From F-183 sp964627455 (GTDB taxonomy: Bacteria > Acidobacteriota > Terriglobia > Bryobacterales > Bryobacteraceae): a stretch of 64,000 nucleotides of DNA. Location: contig CAZVKC010000035.1 in NCBI GenBank assembly GCA_964627455.1, positions 20,200 through 84,199 of the forward strand. Direction: 5' to 3'. The position numbers were made by a program, and so were the translations under genes. Below the pieces are notes generated by a model that was not told the DNA's origin, did no database searches, and saw nothing but the letters and a program-made list of their open reading frames with translations. Shown one piece after another: positions 1 through 8,470 of this stretch. Within the stretch, counting starts at the first letter, position 1; each line of letters begins with the position of its first letter.

Positions 1-1
1 G

Positions 2-625
2 GCATTGGTGCAGGAAGGCGTGTGGCTGCCGCCGCCGTTCGAAGACCGGAACCTGCTGGCGCTTTCGATCTTCCTCCTCGCCGCATTCACCGATATCCTC
101 GATGGATACCTCGCGAGACGCTGGAAGCAGGTCACGACGGTCGGCACGTTGCTCGATCCCATTGCCGACAAACTGCTGATTTCGGCCGCGCTGATTTCGC
201 TCGTGCAGGTCCACCGGATGCCCGCGTGGATGGCAGTCCTCATCGTGGGGCGTGAGTTCGCGGTGTCGGGCCTGCGCAGCATTGCGGCCGCGGAAGGCTA
301 CACCATCAAGGCCAGCGAACTCGGCAAAACCAAAACCTTCATGCAGGTGGTGGCGATCAGCCTGGTGATGTTGAGCGTGACGTTCCCTGGTCTCGCATGG
401 GCTGCCGAATGGTCGATGTGGGTGGTGGTGCTGTTCTCGGTCGTCTCCGCCGTCGACTACTTCAACAAATTCTGGCGAAAAGTCGACGACGGGGTCAAAT
501 CCCGCCGCCGGCAGGAACTCCTCAAACTCGAACGGCAGAAGCGCCGCGCCGCGCTCCACGCCAAGCGTCAGGAACGAGCCCAAGCTAAAGCGGCTACCGC
601 AGCCTCGCCGGGCAAGATCCTGTAG
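2..625 (+). CDS. pgsA: CDP-diacylglycerol--glycerol-3-phosphate 3-phosphatidyltransferase, 5'-truncated by window
   Basis: Makes phosphatidylglycerol-phosphate from CDP-diacylglycerol and glycerol-3-phosphate at the inner membrane, the first committed step of PG and cardiolipin synthesis. The reading frame is open to the window edge and 207 residues are visible. The complete CDP-alcohol phosphatidyltransferase signature D-x2-DG-x2-AR-x8-G-x3-D-x3-D is present (D30, D33, G34, A37, R38, G47, D51, D55, counting from the TTG at 5). Hydrophobic segments follow. The usual N-terminal membrane segment is missing, so the true start lies roughly 20-30 codons upstream; the TTG at 5 is unlikely to be it. 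The C-terminal 45 residues form a basic Arg/Lys/Ala-rich tail, longer than usual for PgsA. Confidence 0.9.
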   Translation, partial: ALVQEGVWLPPPFEDRNLLALSIFLLAAFTDILDGYLARRWKQVTTVGTLLDPIADKLLISAALISLVQVHRMPAWMAVLIVGREFAVSGLRSIAAAEGYTIKASELGKTKTFMQVVAISLVMLSVTFPGLAWAAEWSMWVVVLFSVVSAVDYFNKFWRKVDDGVKSRRRQELLKLERQKRRAALHAKRQERAQAKAATAASPGKIL

Positions 626-632
626 ATCGCGG

Positions 633-1229
633 CTACTCCGTCGGCAGCGGGATCTCAAAGAACATCAGTTCTTTTCCAGTCGCCGTGTCGGTCAAGCCCG
701 TGATGTAAATCCGCGCACCCGATTCCTTGGCCGTCTGGAAATACACGAACCCCGACACCGATTCGCCCGGCGGAACCATCTTCGCGGTGAACGCGCGCCC
801 CGTCACTTCCCACGCCTCGAGGTTGTTCTTCGGCTTCCTCGTCGGAATCGGATACCGGGGCTGATCGAGTCCCTTGGGACGCTTCGGCGAATTCAGGTAC
901 ATGATCTCTTCGGCCGGAGTCGCTTCCAGATGCTTGCCGCCCGCCGTCACATACTCGGCAATCATGTCCACCCGCAGCGCTTTCGGACCATTGTTATCGA
1001 TCACAATGAGCACCGGCAGCACGTTGTAGCGATCCAGATCCGCCTTGCCGAACGCCTGCCGGATCTGATCCTGCCGGCTGTACGGCACAACCGCGACCGT
1101 CACCTTTCCCTGCGCCATGCGCGCCGGGTACGTCTCCGCGCGTTCCGCCTTGAAGGCCTTTTCCTTATCGAGGCCGAAAGCCGGGATAATAACCATGAGG
1201 GCGATCGTCGCACTGAGAACTCGTTTCAT
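633..1229 (-). CDS. hypothetical secreted protein
   Basis: 198 aa with an N-terminal signal peptide (MKRVLSATIALMVIIPAFG). The mature part reads like a soluble periplasmic beta-rich protein: strand-like stretches such as VTVAVVPYS and VLPVLIVIDNNG, and no membrane segment afterwards. I do not recognise the family. Its stop lies 7 bp from the convergent pgsA stop. Its first codons overlap the start of the divergent waaA-lpxK gene by 35 bp, so the two must either share a promoter region inside coding sequence or one start is misplaced. The signal peptide argues that this start is right. Confidence 0.7.
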   Translation of the reverse strand: MKRVLSATIALMVIIPAFGLDKEKAFKAERAETYPARMAQGKVTVAVVPYSRQDQIRQAFGKADLDRYNVLPVLIVIDNNGPKALRVDMIAEYVTAGGKHLEATPAEEIMYLNSPKRPKGLDQPRYPIPTRKPKNNLEAWEVTGRAFTAKMVPPGESVSGFVYFQTAKESGARIYITGLTDTATGKELMFFEIPLPTE

Positions 1230-3528
1230 TTTTCTTGCCTGTCTCCTGCTGGGGTGGATCCTGTATCCGCTCGTTCTATTGTATTTGGTGCGGCGCGTTC
1301 TGCAGAACCGCGACTACCTGCGCCACTTGCGGGAGCGTTTCGGCCACATTCCCTTCTCCATGCGGCGGACGGCGCACGGCGCCATCTGGTTGCATGCCGT
1401 TTCCGTGGGCGAGGTGCTCTCGGCCATCCCGCTCATCAAGGAACTCCGCTCGCGCTACCCCAACGCGCCCGTGTACGTTTCCACCACGACTCTCGCCGGC
1501 CGGGCCGTCTGCGAAGAGAAGCTGAAGGACCTCACCGCCGGCGTCTTCTTCGCGCCGATCGACTATCGCCTGTTCGTGCGCCGCGTGCTGCATGCGATCC
1601 GCCCCACGCTCGTCATCGTCTTCGAAACCGAGATCTGGCCGAACCTCTATCGCGAGTCGAAGCGCCATGGCTGTTCCCTCGTCATCGTGAACGGCCGCGT
1701 TTCCGACAAGACGATAACGACATACCGCAAGTTCGCGTGGTTCTTTGGCGCCATCCTGCAGTTCCCCGACCGCATCTACGCGCAGAGCGAACGCGACCGC
1801 ACACGCTACATCGAAATCGGCGCGCCGGCGGACCGTGTCGAATACGCCGGCAACCTGAAATTCGACTTCAACCCCTCCGGCAAGGAAATCGCTGCGGAGA
1901 TCCGGCAGTTCCTCGCGGACACCAAGCCCGGCGCCATCTGGATCGCCGCGAGCACCATGCCGCCCACCGCTGCGGACGACGTTGACGAAGACGACATCGT
2001 CATCTCCGCCTTTCAGCAACTCGCGCCCGCGCATCCGGATCTGCTGCTCATTCTCGTCCCCCGCAAGCCCGAGCGTTTCGACCTCGCCGCCGAAAAACTG
2101 GCGGCCGCCGGCATCCCCTTCACGCGCCGCAGCAGAATCCAAACCATTACCCTGCCCGGCGTTCTCGTACTCGATTCGATGGGCGAACTCGGCAGCCTGT
2201 TCGCAGTCGGAGATGTCGTCTTCATGGGCGGGACCCTCGCCCGGCGCGGCGGCCACAACCTGCTTGAACCCGCCTTCTTCGCCAAACCCGTCGTCGTCGG
2301 ACCTCACAATCAGAACTTCGCCGAGATCCACGCGGAATTCTCTTCCGGCGACGCTCTGGTGCAAATCGCAGCGCCGCAGGAACTCGCACCTGCCATCGAC
2401 GGGTTACTCAAGAGTCCATCCCGACGAAACGAAGTCGGACAACGCGCGCGTGCAATCGCCGAGTCCAAACGCGGTGTCACCGCGCAAGCCGCGGAACAAC
2501 TTCTCAACGCCTATTTCGATGCCCTGCCTCACTGCCCGCCGGGCATCTTCGCTTCGACGTTTCTGCTGCCGCTTTCGAACATCTGGGGGTCCTTCGCGCG
2601 GGACGGCAAGGATTCCCGCCCCCTGCCCAAGCCGGTGATTTCCATCGGCGGCATCACCATGGGAGGCGCAGGCAAGACGCCCATGACCGTCTGGCTGACG
2701 TCGAAACTGCGCGACCGCGGACTCCAATGCGCGATCCTCACCCGCGGCTACCGCCGCCGGACCCCGCACATCACCATCATCATTCCGCAAGGCAATCCGG
2801 CCTCCACTGACATCACTGGTGACGAAGCGCAAATCTACGTTCGCCGCCGCCAGGCGCATATCGGCATTGGAGCCGACCGCTATGGAGCAGGCGTCGCGCT
2901 GCTACGCCACTGCAATGCCGATGTCTTCGTTCTCGACGACGGATTCCAGCATCGCAAACTCGCCCGCACCATCGACATCGTGCTGATCGACGCCCTCGAT
3001 CCCTTCGGCGGCGGACACGTCTTTCCGCTCGGCCGCCTGCGCGAACCCCTCACGCAACTGCGGCGCGCCCATATCTTTCTTTTGACTCGCGTCGAGCCCA
3101 ACCAGAAGACGGCCGGCATCGAGCGGATGCTGCGCACCCACAACCCGGACGCCCCCGTGTTCCGGTCCCGCGTCGTCTTTCGCAACTGGCAGGGGGGCCA
3201 ACCCTGCGGCCGCGTCGTCGCCTTCTGCGGACTCGCCAATCCCCGCGCCTTCTGGCGCACGCTCGAGGGCCTTGGCGTCTATGTCCAAAAGAAGTGGGAG
3301 TTCGATGACCACCACTTCTACAGTCCCGCGCAAACCCGGCGAATCGCCTGGCAGGCCCGGCAGGGCGGCTTCCGCTACGTCGTTACCACCGAAAAGGACT
3401 TCATGAACCTGTCGACGGACGCCCTGGCCGAGTTCGAAGGCCTGGAATTGTGTTGGCTGGAGATCGATCTCGACATCGAGAACGAACGTGAACTACTGAA
3501 TGTAGTCGAACAAAAGCTACATATGTAA
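1195..3528 (+). CDS. waaA-lpxK: bifunctional 3-deoxy-D-manno-octulosonic acid (Kdo) transferase / tetraacyldisaccharide 4'-kinase fusion
   Basis: A single 777-aa frame joins two lipid A enzymes. Residues ~1-440 are WaaA/KdtA: an N-terminal membrane anchor (~11-32), the catalytic glutamate in HAVSVGE (E73), and the GT-B C-terminal region with GGHNLLEPA. Residues ~445-777 are LpxK: Walker A MGGAGKTP (K~494), DDGFQH (~581) and the late TTEKDF motif. LpxK phosphorylates the 4' position of the lipid A disaccharide and WaaA then adds Kdo, so the fused activities are consecutive. There is no stop or frameshift between them and only a short linker. The ATG at 1195 keeps the anchor intact; the frame is open further upstream to 1117, but that part only adds arginine-rich residues. 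Confidence 0.9.
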   Translation: MRAIVALRTRFIFLACLLLGWILYPLVLLYLVRRVLQNRDYLRHLRERFGHIPFSMRRTAHGAIWLHAVSVGEVLSAIPLIKELRSRYPNAPVYVSTTTLAGRAVCEEKLKDLTAGVFFAPIDYRLFVRRVLHAIRPTLVIVFETEIWPNLYRESKRHGCSLVIVNGRVSDKTITTYRKFAWFFGAILQFPDRIYAQSERDRTRYIEIGAPADRVEYAGNLKFDFNPSGKEIAAEIRQFLADTKPGAIWIAASTMPPTAADDVDEDDIVISAFQQLAPAHPDLLLILVPRKPERFDLAAEKLAAAGIPFTRRSRIQTITLPGVLVLDSMGELGSLFAVGDVVFMGGTLARRGGHNLLEPAFFAKPVVVGPHNQNFAEIHAEFSSGDALVQIAAPQELAPAIDGLLKSPSRRNEVGQRARAIAESKRGVTAQAAEQLLNAYFDALPHCPPGIFASTFLLPLSNIWGSFARDGKDSRPLPKPVISIGGITMGGAGKTPMTVWLTSKLRDRGLQCAILTRGYRRRTPHITIIIPQGNPASTDITGDEAQIYVRRRQAHIGIGADRYGAGVALLRHCNADVFVLDDGFQHRKLARTIDIVLIDALDPFGGGHVFPLGRLREPLTQLRRAHIFLLTRVEPNQKTAGIERMLRTHNPDAPVFRSRVVFRNWQGGQPCGRVVAFCGLANPRAFWRTLEGLGVYVQKKWEFDDHHFYSPAQTRRIAWQARQGGFRYVVTTEKDFMNLSTDALAEFEGLELCWLEIDLDIENERELLNVVEQKLHM

Positions 3529-3576
3529 CAGTTTGAAGGTTTCGAATCGGTCACAAAACGATTACACTACGGGAAG

Positions 3577-4311
3577 GTGTTCCCTTCCCAATTCGTTCTG
3601 TTGAGTCTGCTCCTTCCCGCGGCGGATCCGCCCGGAATGACGGACAATAACTTTCACGGTTGGATTGGCTACTACGGCGACCATCAGATCAGCGGCAAGT
3701 GGGGCATCCACCTGGAATCCCAGTTCCGCCGCAACAACGGTTTCAATCGCTGGCAACAGAACTTCCATCGGACCGCGATCAACTACGACATCAACCAATC
3801 TCTGCAGTTGACCGGCGGCTATGCCTGGGTCAAGACATACCCGTACGGCGAGTTCCCGGTACGGCAGGCGTTCGACGAGCACCGCATCTACCAGCAGGTG
3901 CTGATCCGGCAAGCCTTGAAGCGTGTCCGCATGCAATACCGCGCTCGCTTCGAGCAGCGCTGGGTAGACGTCCAACAGAACCTCGCGCAAGGACCTCTGC
4001 CCCACTCCTATTGGCGCTTTCAACAGCGCTTCCGCTGGAACACCCGAATGGAGGTTCCTCTCCGCGGCAAGTACTATCTGGCGTTCGCCGATGAGATCCT
4101 GTTCAACGTGCCGCCCAACATGCCGGTCCGCAAGATGGACCAGAATCGCGCTTCGGCGTCTTTGGGCATCCAGGCCGCCAAAGCCCTCCGCGTTGAGTTC
4201 GGCTATCTGAACCAGTACCTCGCCCAGCGGAACGGCCGGATCTTCGAATCGAACCATACCCTGCACATCTCGATCTTCTCGAACTTGAGCTTTCGTCGAA
4301 AACAGACATAG
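3577..4311 (+). CDS. DUF2490-family putative outer-membrane protein
   Basis: 244 aa from a GTG start at 3577 (a TTG at 3601 is an alternative). A short hydrophobic leader precedes a region rich in alternating polar/aromatic residues typical of beta-strands: WIGYYGDHQISGKWGIHLES, YRARFEQRW, YYLAFADEILFNV. This pattern (a W-x-x-Y near the N-terminus, then K-W-x-x-H-x-E-x-Q) matches DUF2490 proteins, thought to be small outer-membrane barrels of unknown role. It follows the waaA-lpxK gene by 48 bp on the same strand, so co-transcription is possible. Family assignment is from memory of the motif only. Confidence 0.72.
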   Translation: MFPSQFVLLSLLLPAADPPGMTDNNFHGWIGYYGDHQISGKWGIHLESQFRRNNGFNRWQQNFHRTAINYDINQSLQLTGGYAWVKTYPYGEFPVRQAFDEHRIYQQVLIRQALKRVRMQYRARFEQRWVDVQQNLAQGPLPHSYWRFQQRFRWNTRMEVPLRGKYYLAFADEILFNVPPNMPVRKMDQNRASASLGIQAAKALRVEFGYLNQYLAQRNGRIFESNHTLHISIFSNLSFRRKQT

Positions 4312-4347
4312 ACGATAGCGATATACTGATTTGTGTAACGCTTCTCA

Positions 4348-4761
4348 ATGCAGCGGATCCATGTCCAGCGCCGCCACTTGCCCCTGTTCCTGACGCTCTT
4401 CTGCGTTTTGGCCGGGGCCTTCGGCATGGGCGAGGAACCCGATGAGCGATTGTTCCGCAGCCGCGCGAACCACCGGACGCGTTCCGCGCAGTCTCATCAG
4501 GTCCTCGATGGCATTCACGAAGATCTGCTCGGCAGCGTCCATCAAAACGCCGGCCCGGGCAGCGATTCCGGGGACCTCAATGTCGCGGACCTCGTTGCCT
4601 CGGCGCTGTCCTTTAGGGGCCCAGGCCAGGTTCTGTACCGGCTCTCTGCTACTTACCCACCCACCTTCTGTTCGCACACCCGGACCAGTTTCCGTGACCG
4701 CGCGCCCCCTGTTCCCTCTCACCCACACAACCATTTTTTCTCACAACAGGAAGTGTTCTGA
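4348..4761 (+). CDS. doubtful hypothetical protein in the 4312-4812 gap
   Basis: The only candidate gene in a 500-bp gap. It encodes 137 aa, with a basic N-terminus and a hydrophobic run (LPLFLTLFCVLAGAFG) that could be a signal peptide. Third-position GC is high up to about position 4640 and then drops. There is no clear ribosome-binding site. The opposite strand (4345-4734) is also open with high third-position GC and a helix-like stretch (DAAEQIFVNAIEDLMRL), so the coding strand is uncertain. Either frame may be a decayed gene. Confidence 0.25.
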   Translation: MQRIHVQRRHLPLFLTLFCVLAGAFGMGEEPDERLFRSRANHRTRSAQSHQVLDGIHEDLLGSVHQNAGPGSDSGDLNVADLVASALSFRGPGQVLYRLSATYPPTFCSHTRTSFRDRAPPVPSHPHNHFFSQQEVF

Positions 4762-4812
4762 GCGTAACTGCCTGGGCGCGCCTGACCTCGCGCCAGTGCT
4801 CAAGGGGGCTAC

Positions 4813-5508
4813 ATGAAGAGAATCATTGAGGGATTACTGCAATTCCAGCAGGACATCTTTCCGAAGAAGCAGGATCTGTTTGCATCGCTTGCCGCCAGCC
4901 AGCGTCCGCGCGCGCTGTTCATCACCTGCGGCGACTCGCGCATCGTGCCCGACCTGATGATGCAGACGAATCCAGGCGAGTTGTTCATTATCCGCAACGC
5001 GGGCAACATCGTGCCGCCGGACATGGATGTTTCCGGTGGCGTCACGGCGTCGATCGAGTATGCGGTCGTCGCGCTCAACGTGCCGAACATTATCATCTGC
5101 GGACATTCCAATTGCGGCGCCATGAAGGCCGTGCTGAATCCGGAGTCGTTGACGGACATGCCGAAGGTCGCGCCGTGGCTCCGCCATGCCGATTCGGCCG
5201 CGCGCGTGGTGCGCGAAAACTATCCCGAGTTGTGCGAACAAGAACGGCTGGAAATCCTGACTAAGGAAAACGTCATCATCCAGTTGGAACACCTGAAGAC
5301 GCATCCTTCGGTGGCCGCGCGGCTGGCGCGTGGCGTCCTGTCTTTGTACGGCTGGTATTACGACATCCAGACCGGCAGCGTCCAGGCGTTCGACGCGGAA
5401 CTGGGCGACTTCGTCCCGCTGGACGGCAGCCGGATCCCGAATGCGACGCCCAAGCCCCGGATGTTGAGGCGTAAGGCCGCAGGAACCACTGAGGAGGTCG
5501 CGCCATGA
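4813..5508 (+). CDS. can: beta-class carbonic anhydrase
   Basis: Interconverts CO2 and bicarbonate in the cytoplasm. The zinc ligands and catalytic dyad are intact: C39-G-D41-S-R43 and H98-S-N-C101. Length (231 aa) is usual for the family. A good Shine-Dalgarno (AAGGGGG) lies upstream of the ATG. The stop overlaps the start of the SulP transporter by 4 bp (ATGA), showing an operon. In such pairs the transporter is thought to supply or remove bicarbonate for the enzyme. Confidence 0.94.
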   Translation: MKRIIEGLLQFQQDIFPKKQDLFASLAASQRPRALFITCGDSRIVPDLMMQTNPGELFIIRNAGNIVPPDMDVSGGVTASIEYAVVALNVPNIIICGHSNCGAMKAVLNPESLTDMPKVAPWLRHADSAARVVRENYPELCEQERLEILTKENVIIQLEHLKTHPSVAARLARGVLSLYGWYYDIQTGSVQAFDAELGDFVPLDGSRIPNATPKPRMLRRKAAGTTEEVAP

Positions 5509-7037
5509 TCAACACTCGCGACCTCCTCTCTTCCATCGTCGTTTTTCTGGTCGCTCTGCCGCTGTGTATGGGCATCGCGATCGCATCCGGCGCGCCTCCT
5601 GCCGCCGGGTTGATCACCGGCATCGTGGGCGGCATCATCGTTGGAGCGATCAGCGGCGCCCCATTCCAGGTCAGCGGACCTGCCGCAGGCCTCGCGGTGA
5701 TCATCTTCGAACTCGTCAACGAACATGGCGTCGCGGCAATGGGCCCCCTGGTGCTGATGGCCGGCGCGATGCAGTTCGTTGGCGGCCTCTTCCGGCTCGG
5801 AACCTGGTTCCGCGCCATTGCGCCGCCAGTCGTCTTCGGCATGCTTGCCGGAATCGGCGTGCTGATCTTCGCCAGCCAGTTTCACGTCATGGTGGACGAC
5901 AAACCGCGCGCCAGCGGACTCGCGAACATCGCTTCGCTCCCCGAATCGGTTCTCAAGGGACTGCTGCCCATCGATCAACACTCCTGGGCAGCGCTGATCG
6001 GCGTCATCACCATCGGCGTGATCCTCCTCTGGAACTCCTACCGCCCCGAGAAGCTGAAGTTCATCCCCGGCCTGCTTCTGGGCGCGGTGACCGCCTCGGC
6101 GTGCGCCAATGTATTCAAGCTCCCGATCCATTTCGTCAACGTGCCCTCGGACCTAATCGGTTCGCTGCAGATCGCGAGCCTCGACACGATCTGGAAGTTT
6201 TCGCTGGATCCGAAAATGATCGCGGAAGCATTCGGCCTGGCGATGGTCGCGAGCGCGGAAACGATGCTCTGCGTGGTGGCGGTCGACCGGCTGCACACAG
6301 GCACCCGCGCAAAGTTCGATCGCGAACTCGCCGCGCAGGGCTTCGGCAACATGCTCTGCGGATTCTTCGGCGGCTTGCCGATGACCGGCGTCGTGGTGCG
6401 CAGCGTCGCCAACATCAACGCCGGCGCACAATCGCGAATGTCGGCGATCCTGCACGGCGCCTGGATTCTCGGGTTCGCGCTGTTCCTGCCGGGACTGTTG
6501 AGTCTGATTCCAGCCTCGAGTCTCGCGGCCATCCTCGTCTACACCGGGCTCAAACTCGTGAATCTGGATAACGTCAAAGAGCTGCGGCGCTACGGCGTGA
6601 TGCCCGTCGCCATCTACTTCATCACCATCGCAGGCATCATCGGGTTCGACCTGCTGACCGGCGTATTGATCGGGGTGGGCGTCTCGTTCGCGAAGCTGAT
6701 TTACCAGGTGACGCATTTCGGCGTGCGGATCCACACGCATTCGGGAAGCGACCTCGTGGACTTGCACCTGTCCGGTTCGGCAACTTTCGTCGGCCTGCCG
6801 AAACTGGCGCTGGTGTTGGACGCGCTGCCGCCGTCGGCAAACCTGCATGTTCACTTTGATGGGCTGCACCACATCGACCATGCCTGCCTGGACGCGCTGT
6901 CCAACTGGCAAAAGCAGAACGCCGGATCCGGTGCGCGCCTGGAAGTCGAGTGGGAGGAATTGATGGCTCGTTACGGGCGTCCGGCAGCATCGGCGAAATC
7001 AGCTTCGCCGAACGTGCCGGTGGAAGTCGGGGCGTAA
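5505..7037 (+). CDS. SulP-family anion (probably bicarbonate) transporter with STAS domain
   Basis: 510 aa. Residues ~1-400 hold about a dozen hydrophobic segments in SulP order, including an early PLCMGIAIASGAPPAAGLIT and the QVSGPAAGL region. Residues ~425-490 are a STAS domain (LHLSGSATFVGLPKL, HVHFDGLHHIDHACLDALSN). SulP proteins move sulfate, bicarbonate or related anions across the inner membrane. The substrate is inferred as bicarbonate only from translational coupling to the carbonic anhydrase. A strong hairpin terminator follows 25 bp after the stop. Confidence 0.9.
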   Translation: MINTRDLLSSIVVFLVALPLCMGIAIASGAPPAAGLITGIVGGIIVGAISGAPFQVSGPAAGLAVIIFELVNEHGVAAMGPLVLMAGAMQFVGGLFRLGTWFRAIAPPVVFGMLAGIGVLIFASQFHVMVDDKPRASGLANIASLPESVLKGLLPIDQHSWAALIGVITIGVILLWNSYRPEKLKFIPGLLLGAVTASACANVFKLPIHFVNVPSDLIGSLQIASLDTIWKFSLDPKMIAEAFGLAMVASAETMLCVVAVDRLHTGTRAKFDRELAAQGFGNMLCGFFGGLPMTGVVVRSVANINAGAQSRMSAILHGAWILGFALFLPGLLSLIPASSLAAILVYTGLKLVNLDNVKELRRYGVMPVAIYFITIAGIIGFDLLTGVLIGVGVSFAKLIYQVTHFGVRIHTHSGSDLVDLHLSGSATFVGLPKLALVLDALPPSANLHVHFDGLHHIDHACLDALSNWQKQNAGSGARLEVEWEELMARYGRPAASAKSASPNVPVEVGA

Positions 7038-7061
7038 TTAGAAGGCATCAAATACTGCGGG

Positions 7062-7093
7062 CGGCGGCAACCAATACCGGTTGCCGCCGTTTT
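7062..7093 (+). terminator. intrinsic terminator of the can-sulP operon
   Basis: Perfect 11-bp stem (7062-7072 with 7079-7089), 6-nt loop AATACC, GC-rich, followed by TTTT. It lies just after sulP and before the convergent gene ending at 7104, so it may also limit read-through into that gene. Confidence 0.78.
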
Positions 7094-7103
7094 GCATGAT
7101 GGA

Positions 7104-7391
7104 CTACTGATCTTCTTCCTTCTTCTTGCGGCCCGCCGCTTCGACCTCAGTCGCGATCATCAGCGGCCAGCGCAACGGGCTGTACTGCATGAACGCACGG
7201 ATCAGTCCGACGTTGAACCCGTCGGCTCCGTTGGCGAAGCGGAAGTGGAGAAACTTCGCGGCGCCGTTCTCCGGCGGAACGTACGGTCCACCGTATTCCG
7301 GCACGTAGGTATCGACGACACCACCGCCGATCGATCCGAGTTGCTTGGCGATCTCCTGCGCCTCCTGGGGAGTGGCAAGTTGGTTATACAT
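7104..7391 (-). CDS. hypothetical protein, 95 aa
   Basis: Unrecognised small soluble protein. It starts MYNQLATPQEAQEIAKQLGS, has a central Gly/Pro-rich segment (YGGPYVPPENGAAKFLHF) and ends in a charged KKKEED tail. No signal peptide or membrane segment is seen. AAGGAGG lies 12 nt before the ATG, which supports translation. It converges with sulP and diverges from the SPFH gene. Confidence 0.6.
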   Translation of the reverse strand: MYNQLATPQEAQEIAKQLGSIGGGVVDTYVPEYGGPYVPPENGAAKFLHFRFANGADGFNVGLIRAFMQYSPLRWPLMIATEVEAAGRKKKEEDQ

Positions 7392-7537
7392 AAGGCGTAT
7401 CTGCCTCCTTCGCCCACAGGTTCACCGGCGACGCCGTTCCGGCCGAGTGCCGGATTCCGGCCATCCTACTGATTCCAAAAGAAAAATAATTTTGAAAAGA
7501 AGTGGGAACGACGGTTTGCGTATTTTCGTACAAATTG

Positions 7538-7552
7538 ATATCACTGTGATAT
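7538..7552. promoter_or_regulatory. palindromic operator upstream of the SPFH/RHH operon
   Basis: ATATCAC-T-GTGATAT is a perfect 7-bp inverted repeat around one base, centred 35 bp before the SPFH start codon in an AT-rich stretch that contrasts with the GC-rich surroundings. The second gene of the operon encodes an Arc-type ribbon-helix-helix protein. I infer this is its autoregulatory site; binding is not shown by sequence. Confidence 0.5.
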
Positions 7553-7579
7553 TCTAAAGGTGTCACAAGAGGAGGCTAA

Positions 7580-8458
7580 ATGAAAGAGAAGTTGAAAGGG
7601 ACCCTGCCGGGCATCTTGATGCTGTTGGTCTGGCTGGCTTTATCGATCGCTTCGTTTGCCGGAGTGATCTACGTTGCCAGTCACAAGGATATGGAAGGCC
7701 GCGGCTTGTGGATTACCCTGTACATCGCAACGCTGTCGGTGTCGTTGATTGCCCTGAGTGGACTATTCGGAGTACAGCCGAACCAGGGCGTCGTGTTGAC
7801 GTTGTTCGGCAGGTACGTGGGCACCGTCAATCGCGAGGGCTTGCACTGGGTCAACCCGTTCTTTGTGAAGAAGCGCATCTCGTTACGAGTGCGGAACTTC
7901 GAGACGAAGAACCTGAAGGTCAACGACCATGACGGCAACCCGATCGAGATCGCGGCGGTCGTTGTTTGGAAGGTCGTCGACACGGCGGAGGCGGTGTTCC
8001 AGGTCGAGAATTACGAGAATTACGTGGCGATTCAGAGCGAGGCGGCGCTGCGCAATATGGCGACCGCGTATGCTTACGACTCGCACGATGACGGAAAGAT
8101 GTCCTTGCGCGCCAACGCGGTGGAGATCGCCGCGCACCTTCGGCAGGAAATCCACGACCGGCTGCGTGTGGCCGGCGTCGAAGTCATCGAGTCGCGCATC
8201 AGCCACTTGGCCTACGCGCCGGAAATCGCGGCCGTGATGTTGCAGCGGCAGCAGGCTTCGGCGATCATCGCCGCGCGGCAGAAGATCGTCGAAGGCGCGG
8301 TCGGAATGGTCCACATGGCGCTCGATTCGCTGGCCGAACGCGGCGCGGTGGTCCTCGACGACGAGCGGAAAGCCGCGATGGTCAGCAACCTGTTGGTGGT
8401 CCTGTGCGGCGAGCGCGCGGCCCAACCGGTTGTAAACACGGGCACAATCTACCACTAG
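7580..8458 (+). CDS. SPFH / Band 7 / prohibitin-like membrane protein
   Basis: 292 aa. Two N-terminal membrane segments (~9-31 and ~43-63) are followed by the SPFH core: QPNQGVVLTLFGRYVGT, GLHWVNPFF, VRNFETKNLKVNDHDGNPIE. A helical region with alanine-rich VMLQRQQASAIIAARQKIVEGA comes next. SPFH proteins form oligomeric membrane scaffolds; no specific substrate is evident. GAGGAGG precedes the ATG. The next gene, 12 bp on, is an Arc-type DNA-binding protein, a pairing found in many bacteria. Confidence 0.87.
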   Translation: MKEKLKGTLPGILMLLVWLALSIASFAGVIYVASHKDMEGRGLWITLYIATLSVSLIALSGLFGVQPNQGVVLTLFGRYVGTVNREGLHWVNPFFVKKRISLRVRNFETKNLKVNDHDGNPIEIAAVVVWKVVDTAEAVFQVENYENYVAIQSEAALRNMATAYAYDSHDDGKMSLRANAVEIAAHLRQEIHDRLRVAGVEVIESRISHLAYAPEIAAVMLQRQQASAIIAARQKIVEGAVGMVHMALDSLAERGAVVLDDERKAAMVSNLLVVLCGERAAQPVVNTGTIYH

Positions 8459-8470
8459 ACGACGGCAATC

